Position numbers and translations under genes: made by a program. From Nemertoderma westbladi (lineage: Eukaryota; Xenacoelomorpha; Nemertodermatida; Nemertodermatidae): a stretch of 58,755 nt of DNA. Where the stretch lies: the NCBI GenBank assembly GCA_032718475.1, contig JAUCBJ010009003.1:1-58755 (forward strand). Direction: 5' to 3'. The notes under the pieces were generated by a model. It was not told the origin of the DNA. It saw only the letters and a program-made list of their open reading frames with translations, and did not search any database. Every line of letters begins with the position of its first letter. Positions within the stretch are counted from its first letter, which is position 1. This document shows positions 36,901 through 48,900 of the stretch, piece by piece.

Positions 36901-39900
36901 CTCGGAATAAGTAACTACCTCGTACTAGATGCCTATACTCGGAATAAGTAAGTACCTCGAACTACATGCCTATACTCGGAATAAGTAAGTACCTCGAACT
37001 ACAGCCTTTACTCGGAATAAGTAAGTACCTCGAACTACATTCCTTTACTCGGAATAAGTAAGTACCTCGAACTACATGCCTATACTCGGAATAAGTAAGT
37101 ACCTCGAACTACAGCCTTTACTCGGAATAAGTAAGTACCTCGAACTACATTCCTATACTCGGAATAAGTAAGTACCTCTAACTACGTCCCTATACTCGGA
37201 ATAAGTAAGTACCTCGAACTACATTCCTTTACTCGGAATAAGTAAGTACCTCGAACTACATGCCTATACTCGGAATAAGTAAGTACCTCGAATTACATTC
37301 CTTTACTCGGAATAAGTAACTACCTCGAACTAGATGCCTATACTCGGAATAAGTAAGTACCTCGAACTACATGCCTATACTCGGAATAAGTAAGTACCTC
37401 GAACTACAGCCTTTACTCGGAATAAGTAAGTACCTCGAACTACATTCCTATACTCGGAATAAGTAAGTACCTTGAACTACAGCATTCACTCGGAATAAGT
37501 AAGTACCTCGAACTACATTCCTATACTCGGAATAAGTAAGTACCTCGAACTACATGCCTATACTCGGAATAAGTAAGTACCTCGAACTACATGCCTATAC
37601 TCGAAATAAGTAAGTACCTCGAACTACAGCCTTTACTCGGAATAAGTAAGTACCTCGAACTACATTCCTATACTCGGAATAAGTAAGTACCTCGAACTAC
37701 AGCCTTTACTCGGAATAAGTAAGTACCTCGAACTACATTCCTATACTCGGAATAAGTAAGTACCTCGAACTACATTCCTTTACTCGGAATAAGTAAGTAC
37801 CTCGAACTACATGCCTATACTCGGAATAAGTAAGTACCTCGAACTACATTCCTATACTCGGAATAAGTAAGTACGTCGAACTACATGCCTATACTCGGAA
37901 TAAGTAAGTACGTCGAACTACATTCCTATACTCGGAATAAGTAAGTACCTCGAACTACATGCCTATACTCGGAATAAGTAAGTACCTCGAACTACATTCC
38001 TATACTCGGAATAAGTAAGTACGTCGAACTACATGCCTATACTCGGAAGAAGTAAGTACCTCGAACTACATGCCTATACTCGGAATAAGTAAGTACCTCG
38101 AACTACATTCCTATACTCGGAATAAGTAAGTACGTCGAACTACATGCCTATACTCGGAATAAGTAAGTACGTCGAACTACATGCCTATACTCGGAATAAG
38201 TAAGTACCTCGAACTACATTCCTATACTCGGAATAAGTAAGTACCTCGAACTACAGCCTTTACTCGGAATAAGTAAGTACCTCGAACTACATTCCTATAC
38301 TCGGAATAAGTAAGTACCTCGAACTACATGCCTATACTCGGAATAAGTAAGTACCTCGAACTACAGCCTTTACTCGGAATAAGTAAGTACCTCGAACTAC
38401 ATGCCTATACTCGGAATAAGTAAGTACCTCGAACTACATGCCTATACTCGGAATAAGTAAGTACCTCGAACTACATGCCTATACTCGGAATAAGTAAGTA
38501 CCTCGAACTACATTCCTATACTCGGAATAAGTAAGTACGTCGAACTACATTCTTATACTCGGAATAAGTAAGTACCTCGAACTACATTCCTATACTCGGA
38601 ATAAGTAAGTACGTCGAACTACATTCCTATACTCGGAATAAGTAAGTACGTCGAACTACATGCCTATACTCGGAATAAGTAAGTACGTCGAACTATATTC
38701 CTATACTCGGAATAAGTAAGTACGTCGAACTACATTCCTATACTCGGAATAAGTAAGTACGTCGAACTACATTCCTATACTCGGAATAAGTAAGTACCTC
38801 GAACTACATTCCTATACTCGGAATAAGTAAGTACGTCGAACTACATGCCTATACTCGGAATAAGTAAGTACGTCGAACTACATTCCTATACTCGGAATAA
38901 GTAAGTACCTCGAACTACATTCCTATACTCGGAATAAGTAAGTACCTCGAACTATATTCCTATACTCGGAATAAGTAAGTACCTCGAACTACATGCCTAT
39001 ACTCGGAATAAGTAAGTACCTCGAATTACATTCCTTTACTCGGAATAAGTAACTACCTCGAACTAGATGCCTATACTCGGAATAAGTAAGTACCTCGAAC
39101 TACATGCCTATACTCGGAATAAGTAAGTACCTCGAACTACAGCCTTTACTCGGAATAAGTAAGTACCTCGAACTACATTCCTATACTCGGAATAAGTAAG
39201 TACCTTGAACTACAGCATTCACTCGGAATAAGTAAGTACCTCGAACTACATTCCTATACTCGGAATAAGTAAGTACCTCGAACTACATGCCTATACTCGG
39301 AATAAGTAAGTACCTCGAACTACATGCCTATACTCGAAATAAGTAAGTACCTCGAACTACAGCCTTTACTCGGAATAAGTAAGTACCTCGAACTACATTC
39401 CTATACTCGGAATAAGTAAGTACCTCGAACTACAGCCTTTACTCGGAATAAGTAAGTACCTCGAACTACATTCCTATACTCGGAATAAGTAAGTACCTCG
39501 AACTACATTCCTTTACTCGGAATAAGTAAGTACCTCGAACTACATGCCTATACTCGGAATAAGTAAGTACCTCGAACTACATTCCTATACTCGGAATAAG
39601 TAAGTACCTCGAACTACAGCCTTTACTCGGAATAAGTAAGTACCTCGAACTACATTCCTATACTCGGAATAAGTAAGTACCTCGAACTACATTCCTTTAC
39701 TCGGAATAAGTAAGTACCTCGAACTACATGCCTATACTCGGAATAAGTAAGTACCTCGAACTACATTCCTATACTCGGAATAAGTAAGTACCTCGAACTA
39801 CAGCCTTTACTCGGAATAAGTAAGTACCTCGAACTACATTCCTTTACTCGGAATAAGTAAGTACCTCGAACTACATGCCTATACTCGGAATAAGTAAGTA

Positions 39901-42900
39901 CCTCGAACTACATTCCTATACTCGGAATAAGTAAGTACCTCGAACTACAGCCTTTACTCGGAATAAGTAAGTACCTCGAACTACATTCCTATACTCGGAA
40001 TAAGTAAGTACCTCGAACTACATGCCTATACTCGGAATAAGTAAGTACCTCGAACTACAGCCTTTACTCGGAATAAGTAAGTACCTCGAACTACATGCCT
40101 ATACTCGGAATAAGTAAGTACCTCGAACTACATGCCTATACTCGGAATAAGTAAGTACCTCGAACTACATGCCTATACTCGGAATAAGTAAGTACCTCGA
40201 ACTACATTCCTATACTCGGAATAAGTAAGTACGTCGAACTACATTCTTATACTCGGAATAAGTAAGTACCTCGAACTACATTCCTATACTCGGAATAAGT
40301 AAGTACGTCGAACTACATTCCTATACTCGGAATAAGTAAGTACGTCGAACTACATGCCTATACTCGGAATAAGTAAGTACGTCGAACTACATTCCTATAC
40401 TCGGAATAAGTAAGTACGTCGAACTACATTCCTATACTCGGAATAAGTAAGTACGTCGAACTACATTCCTATACTCGGAATAAGTAAGTACCTCGAACTA
40501 CATTCCTATACTCGGAATAAGTAAGTACGTCGAACTACATGCCTATACTCGGAATAAGTAAGTACGTCGAACTACATTCCTATACTCGGAATAAGTAAGT
40601 ACGTCGAACTACATTCCTATACTCGGAATAAGTAAGTACCTCGAACTACATTCCTATACTCGGAATAAGTAAGTACGTCGAACTACATGCCTATACCCGG
40701 AATAAGTAAGTACCTCGAACTATATTCCTATACTCGGAATAAGTAAGTACGTCGAACTACATTCCTATACTCGGAATAAGTAAGTACGTCGAACTACATT
40801 CTTATACTCGGAATAAGTAAGTACCTCGAACTACATTCCTATACTCGGAATAAGTAAGTACGTCGAACTACATTCCTATACTCGGAATAAGTAAGTACCT
40901 CGAACTACATGCCTATACCCGGAATAAGTAAGAACCTCGAACTACATTCCTATACTCGGAATAAGTAAGTACGTCGAACTACATTCCTATACTCGGAATA
41001 AGTAAGTACCTCGAACTACATGCCTATACCCGGAATAAGTAAGAACCTCGAACTACATTCCTATACTCGGAATAAGTAAGAACCTCGAACTACATTCCTT
41101 TACTCTGAATAAGTAAGAACCTCGAACTACATTCCTATACTCGGAATAAGTAAGTACGTCGAACTACATTCCTATACTCGGAATAAGTAAGTACCTCTAA
41201 CTACATTCCTATACTCGGAATAAGTAAGTACCTCGAACTACATGCCTATACCCGGAATAAGTAAGTACCTCGAACTACATTCCTATACTCGGAATAAGTA
41301 AGTACGTCGAACTACTTTCCTATACTCGGAATAAGTAAGTACCTCGAACTACATTCCTATACTCGGAATAAGTAAGTACGTCGAACTACATTCCTATACT
41401 CGGAATAAGTAAGTACCTCGAACTACATTCCTATACTCGGAATAAGTAAGTACCTCGAACTACATTCCTATACTCGGAATAAGTAAGTACGTCGAACTAC
41501 ATTCCTATACTCGGAATAAGTAAGTACCTCGAACTACATTCCTTTACTCGGAATAAGTAAGTACCTCGAACTACATTCCTTTACTCGGAATAAGTAAGTA
41601 CCTCGAACTACATTCCTATACTCGGAATAAGTAAGTACGTCGAACTACAGCCTATACCCGGAATAAGTAAGTACCTCGAACTACATTCCTATACTCGGAA
41701 TAAGTAAGTACCTCGAACTACATTCCTTTACTCGGAATAAGTAAGTACGTCGAACTACAGCCTATACCCGGAATAAGTAAGTACCTCGAACTACATTCCT
41801 ATACTCGGAATAAGTAAGTACCTCGAACTATATTCCTTTACTCGGAATAAGTAAGTACGTCGAACTACGTTCCTATACTCGGAATAAGAGAGGATCAAAG
41901 AGAGGGAACCCCCCCCCCCCCCCAACCCGAAGGCGGACACAGGATTGATGGAATTTGTGTTTTAAAAGTAATATGTTATATTTATTTTTAATATAACACA
42001 AAATACAACTGAAAGCGATTCACAAATACAAACATCACAAATTTCTAGCAAAAATAATTAAAGATCGCATATTATTTAATTTATATTTTTAATACAAATT
42101 TAATTTAACTAACAAAGAAATCAATAAACTCGGTTATTGTTAACATGTTAAACCCTTAAAGTAATATATTAAATATTTTAGGCGTGGAGGCGACCCAATT
42201 TGTAAGAAATATAAAACTTACCGTATGCCGATAGTATTGATACTGGTATATTAATTTATCATGTCAACGCCTCAACGAAATTATTTAGCTAATTATTCTA
42301 AAGAATCATGATTAAGTACTCGGCCAATCATTTTGCAAGCTAAACACAATAACCAAGCTGGCTTATTAGTCTGGCTCATTACAATGCTGCCTTTGAGTAG
42401 TGATGAGGTGGTTGGACTGGTTTCCCTTGCAAGCTAGGCTAGCTGGGAAGGCTAGCCTTCCCAGCTAGGCTAGCAAGCATGCCAAAGGAATGAGGGAGCT
42501 ATGGAAGTATTGCTGGAGACAGGGGATTTTAATAAGTTAATTACCTTTAGATCAATTAAAAACACGTTTCTTAAAGCAAATCTCTTAAACTAATTAAAAA
42601 CTATAATGGAATGGGGTATGGGAAATACAGCTGTATAATTGTTAAGTATAATTATTTAAATCTTATTCTAGAAAAAAATTTACTATCCTTTACGAGGCAG
42701 GTTGAAAATGCTGTTTTTACCCTAATCAACTTAATTAACTAATTAACTGCTATTATCTTAGCTTCTCAAAGGCCACACGGAAATTCAACTTGGAAAATTG
42801 CTAATATTTTGCCAGACTACATGTGTACCTAGTTTGGATAGATTTCATTAAGATTTGGCTGAGTTATTAACGTTTAAAATGGGACACAACAGATCGACAG

Positions 42901-45900
42901 AACAACAGACATACCGATTGAGTTAGTGGTACCTGTATGCTAAGCTCGCTTACTTTAGTGGCTCGCCCCACTACATGCCTATACTCGGAATAAGTAAGTA
43001 CCTCGAACTAGATGCCTATACTCGGAATAAGTAAGTACCTCGAACTACTATATTTGCAAAATGAAATAGTCATAGAAGGGGTAACGCCCCTCCCTTAACC
43101 TTATACATGAATTGTCGGTACAAGTATGTACAAGTAATCATATCCAATATACTCGCTAAAAATCAAATATAACAATTATATATTGTAATCAACTTAATTA
43201 ACTCTAAGTACAAAAATGTAATGATATTAAATTATTGAATTATTTTTAAGAAATTGATTTTATAAATTTTAACATTTTATAATAAAATTTCATACTAGAG
43301 ATCCTAAGGTAGATAAAGACTATTGTCTTCTCTATTACAATACCCAGAACAGTAATCCTATAAATTGCTCATTATATTATGACTTGTAACTGTGGTTATA
43401 TAACTTCTTTCACTTTTTTAGATTAAACAAACTTTACGGGGATGATATTGTGAATAAGAAAGCGCCGATTCCAGCCAACTTGCTAGGCGATATGTGGGCG
43501 CAGTCGTGGATACCACTGTTGGATATACTGAAACCATACCCTGATGCAACTGAGTAAGTTGGAAGCCGTTATTCCATTACCCAATAATATTTTAATTTCG
43601 TCATTATCTGTACATAATATACTATTAGGTATTGGCTACAGCTTAGAAGTCCGGCCTGACATTCGGGTGGGATCGAACTAGTGATATATGTGATAGAAGT
43701 CTGGCTGTGTAACCATAACAACCATTCCATTATCAGGACAAACAAAAGGACCTGGTTTATTTTTAATATCGAATGAAGTGCGAATTTTGCACTGCACTGA
43801 TCTGAGATAGTGGAACACACAGTTTGAAAAAATGATCTCCAGCGCAAATTGGTCGCATATTGAATACAATTTTGTTTATTGTTTTTGTTTGAAAACACCG
43901 CTCCATCGTAACGTGCTCCTTTCCCATTGTTTTAAATTAATTAAAAATAATTTAAACAGTAATAATAAATCTAAATAATAATTATATAAGAGTTTAGTTA
44001 GTTATATTATATTATATATTTTTTGTTTCCTTTCAGTTACAGCGAAATCGCCGAAGAGAATGTTCCCCTTTCAGTAGATCCGGATTTCTTCACATTTTTA
44101 ACGAATAAATTGTTCCTTGATTTAGAATTAATTAAAATCGGTATTCCTAACACGAATTCAGTGTTTCAGAGGATATTAAATGTTGATGTAAGTTTAATCA
44201 CAACGGTCTCCGGACAATTCATACCCGGACAATTCGTACCAGACAATTCGTACCCGGACAATTCGTACCCGGACAATACGTACCCGGACAATTCGTACCA
44301 GACAATTTGTACCCGGACAATTCGTACCAGACAATTCGTACCCGGACAGTTCGTACCAGACAATTCGTAACAGACAATACGTACCCGGACAATTCGTACC
44401 AGACAATTCGTACAAGACAATTCGTACCAGACAATTCGTACCAGACAATTCGTACCAGACAATTCGTACAAGACAATTCGTACCAGACAATTCGTGCCCG
44501 GACAATTCGTACCAGACAATTCGTACCCGGACAATTCGTACCAGACAATTCGTACCAGACCGGACAATTATTACCAGACAATTCGTACCAGATAATATGT
44601 ACCAGACAATACGTATCCGGACAATTCGTACCAGACAATTCGTACCCGGACAATTATTACCAGACAATTCGTACCAGACAATTCGTACCTGGACATTTCG
44701 AATTCGTACCAGACAATACGTACCCAGACAATTCGTACTAGACAATACGTACCCGGACAATTATTACCCGACAATTCGTACCAGACAATACGTACCAGAC
44801 AATACGTACCCGGACAATTCGTACCAGCCAATTCGTACCCGGACAATTCGTACCAGCCAATTCGTACCCGGACAATTCGTACCCGGAAAATTCGTACACA
44901 TCATAAAAAAAATTTCAGGTACGAATTGTCCGGGTACGAATTGTCCGGTACGAATTGTCCGGGTATGAATTGTCCGGTACGAATTGTCCGGGTATGAATT
45001 GTCCGGTACGAATTGTCCGGGTATGAATTGTCCTAACTTCAATCACAACTGTAACGAGACCAATAAGATTCCCGGTATTCTAACTATGTTTAAATGCGTT
45101 AAGCAGAAGTCTTAGCGGTTCGGTATTTCTCTGTTAGAGACTTTCGTCGATGGTGAGAATATCGAAAGTCTCTAATCTTATTCCTGAGTGTCCTTCTAGT
45201 TGAATATCTACTTCCCTTCTCACTACACCTCTGGGTTCGGACTGTTGTAACACATCAGCTGGCGATATTGCCTCCACTGAAATCCAAATATTACAATTAG
45301 GAGTTCTCAGCTGGGAGCCGAGTCACTGATTGGTTGGTTGTAAATTGGTAATGTAATAAATTTACTGTAGGGAAACCTCTCGTTATCACCAAATTCAATC
45401 AGCTGATTGATACTCAGATTTCCTGTGACTTTATTAATACCAATCAGTATTCCATTACTATTAGTGTATTGCCCTGCGCTTACATTTGTATTTATTCATC
45501 TATCATCCATAATATTTATGTTATGTTCTTTCAATTAACTGCCAGGGAACTTCGAACTCATTAAATGTACTTTATAACTATTATAACATTGAAACAATAA
45601 ACTGACATTGTATTCCACATAGAACAATGTTTTTTCCAACAATATAATCGAAAGCCAGCCGCAACTTCTGGCTTTACACGGACAGGGATCCTGCTGTCGG
45701 ATATTCCGGTCTAGCGATTTGTATGGAAACCAGAGGAAGTGTCATAATACTCAATAATCAATTTTGTCATACAATGTGTATTGTTCTGATATCAACTAGT
45801 CTACAACTATATACAATCTCAACGAAGTGTTATCGCCAGTACGTTGCCCTGCGTATACGCCATATATACGTATACACCAATAAATTACCAATATTCAAAT

Positions 45901-48900
45901 ATCAATAAAAGAGTAAAGAGGTTGATATTTGATGTAGAACTACACTCAAGAATGAAGTTATCCGCACCCAATATCGACATGTTAAATACACCAAATAATC
46001 ACTAATAACTACCAACATCTGGTCACTCTACTATTAGCACTTTAATCACCTCTACTGTAAATTAGGGCACTAATTACAGATAAACTCATCTCAGGCATGA
46101 AGGCTCCTTTACTTCTAACACCCAACACAATATTGTTCCTCTTCTTGTACCACCCAATTACCGGATGAATACTATTTTTCTATTGTACAATACCCGACCT
46201 ATCACCATATAATCATTGCACATTGCTTGGGCTTTTACTAATATGCAGTGTTTAATTTGTCTTTGACACTCTATATTGCCCTCTCACTGTTTACTCACCC
46301 AATAATATGACACACCTCTAACGTCGTACCATATCTCACATGGGCCCAATATTACATCTGTTTTGTTACTCATCTAATAATATCCTTTATTGGTTTTGGT
46401 AATATCACTCGCATTATCAGATTTAACTATGTGGAAGTCTAGAATGCAGCATTAGACCAAGACGTTGCATGCCAATAAGCGATCACCTGGCGGCATTAAA
46501 ACTGACGTATAGAAGTCTCGAAAAATGTTTACCTGTAAAAAAAAAAGAACTCTATTGCCATTGGTACATTCGCATCTGCCTGGTCACGCCATATATCCAT
46601 ATATATAATGGCAGATCCCAAATTCCATACTCCCAAATCCCAAATACCTTAATCCCAAATACCTTATTCCAAAATCCCAAATACCTTATTCCCAAATCCC
46701 AAATACCTTATTCCCAAATCCCAAATACCTTATTCCCAAATCCCAAATACCTTATTTCCAAATTCCAAATACCTTATTCCCAAATCCCTTATTCCCAAAT
46801 CCCAAATACCTTATTCCCAAATCCCAAATACCTTATTCCCAAATCCCAAATACCTTATTCCCAAATCCCAAATACCTTATTTCCAAATCCCAAATACCTT
46901 ATTCCCAAATCCCTTATTCCCAAATCCCAAATACCTTAATCCCAAATACCTTATTCCCAAATCCCAAATACCTTATTCCCAAATCCCAAATACCTTATTT
47001 CCAAATTCCAAATACCTTATTCCCAAATCCCAAATACCTTATTCCCAAATCCCTTATTCCCAAATTCCTTAATCCCACATGGTATTTGAGTCCAGTTCCC
47101 CCCCCCCCCCCCCCCTGTCTCTTTTTTTATATATTCAACTTATTATACTGTATATTATAATAATGCATATTTTTATATGACGGTGTCTGTCGAAACTGGT
47201 GGAATGTTTTACGTAATTTTATACAGTACAAGTTTATTTATATTTTTAGATGGTTTGTCACGCATCTGCCTGGTATATTCCCATCACACGAGACCAAGCT
47301 GAATACCGGGTAAAGATCTGCATGTCTAACCAAAGTATAGATGATGTATACACGCTATTCCACGAATCCGGCCATATTCTCTACTACTACTTCATGCAGA
47401 CGAATCAAAACAACGTCGCATTTCGTCAACAACCAAGTCCGGCGTTTCAGGAAACCGTAGGATATACCGTGAATCTACTCGCCAATAACCCAGCTTATCT
47501 CCAATCTATTGAATTTCTACCAAACGATTTTAAATATACAAAAGTTAGTATTACAGTACTTTCCATAGGTTGAGGGGTGTGGGGGGGGGGGGGGGGGTGT
47601 TTGTACAGGAAACTGTAATCTCTTCCATTGACTCTCACGTTTATTATTTTGGTTATAATAACATGTATTTATTATTAACATCGTCAATACATCGAGAGCA
47701 GTAACTAACCATTTATGGATTAGCGTAAATCCCCCCACCTCCTTGATCTCTCACTGTGTCTCTTGGCTTTTTCTGTAAATCCCCCCGACTGTCTGTCATC
47801 TGTTTGTCTGTCTGTCAATCTCTCTCTCTCTCTCTGCTGTCAGCCTGTCTATCTTGGAGCTTGTACGATGGAGCTGGACTATGGAGTTCATGCTAAACAC
47901 ATCCCCTCCCCTGCCCCGCTGGGAACAGCACATTGAATAAAATTTTTAAAATTCTAATTCGTTTTTGGTATGACGTCACCCACCCCCTATTCGTTTATTT
48001 TTGGTCCAAAATAGATATACATTTACTTATTTATTACATAATCACTATATAAAATCTTACATTATATTATTGTGCTATTTATGTCTGTCTAACTGTACGT
48101 GCATAATTATTTCTTATTCACTGTACGATAATAACAATAATAATAGTGAACTTATCCACCACGCCAGGATTGATATCACAAACCGCGTTCGATGAAACCA
48201 ACTGAAGTTTCTTTGTCTTTCAGGAAATTGAAACCAACTCACTTATGCGGAACATGCTATCGAAGTTGGCCTTTATGCCCTACGCCTTACTTCTCGATCT
48301 ATACAGATGGAAGTTGTTCCGGGGCGAAATTCAACCGGAAAATATCAACTCGGAATATTGGAAAATGCGGCGAGATTTCCAAGGTATAACAGTAGCTACT
48401 TTTTATTTGTAAACAACATTAATTGTTTAGGTGGTCACCGTGATGTTTAATAATTTCCTTCTTAATATAATTACTAATTTTATTGAGATTATTTTTATCT
48501 ACAGTTTATTTTACTAATATAGAGAGAGGCCTCTATAATAATTATTATTGTTATTTAATAATTGAAATATTATGACTACTATATCAACTTAACTACCAGA
48601 CCGGGTTTTTACAAAATTCTATAAACTTCACTGCTAATATTTTCCCATTTAAGGCTCTATACAGTTTCATACTAACAAATTTGAAAATTCGCCAAAAATG
48701 TTACACTTTTTATGAAAAAGTTTTAGATGCATCATTTCTATATGTTACTATTCCAAAATAAAATTACATTCTAGTTTCAAGGGAATGTAGGAAGTAGACT
48801 AATAATCGTTTAATATAGATAATCAAATTATAAATGTACCAACTTAAATAAATACTAATTAATTATTAATTACGATATTTGAAATCCTAATTACAATTGA

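Larger units (their letters stand above)
24957..41888 (+). repeat. Exon/donor-derived 37-bp minisatellite, about 450 units, 17 kb
   Basis: The reference unit is 24957-24993: the last 32 bases of ACE exon 1 plus GTAAG of the donor. The unit boundary core GGAATAAGTAAGTACC repeats nearly every 37 bp to 41888, with some 35- to 39-bp units. Main variants change the middle (ATGCCTATAC, ATTCCTTTAC, ACAGCCTTTAC, TGTATTCCTATAC) and the donor part (GTAAGT, GTACGT, GTAAGA, GTAACT). Since 37 is not a multiple of three and the exon frame meets TAA in the first donor, the array codes for nothing. It makes up most of the 18.4-kb intron. Confidence 0.97.

Noticed and set aside
21632-41888. Resemblance of the 36- and 37-bp direct repeats to a CRISPR array
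   Set aside because: Units are contiguous without unique spacers, the context is a spliced animal gene, and there are no cas genes.
24989-41888. The array as a coding repeat of YLELHAYTRNK
   Set aside because: The unit length is not a multiple of three and TAA follows the peptide in the exon frame in the first donor.
21632-41888. Array units as recursive-splicing (zero-length exon) sites
   Set aside because: No pyrimidine tract and AG directly precede the GT in the units, so an AG|GTAAGT ratchet point is missing.
44166-45042. Several long ORFs on both strands with TNCLVRIV or DNSYPDNSY patterns
   Set aside because: They are all translations of the 14/15-bp repeat in different frames.
46469-46939. 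156-codon ORF with PNPKYLIPKSQ repeats
   Set aside because: It covers the 22-bp minisatellite; the repeat reads open in all frames and has no independent coding signal.
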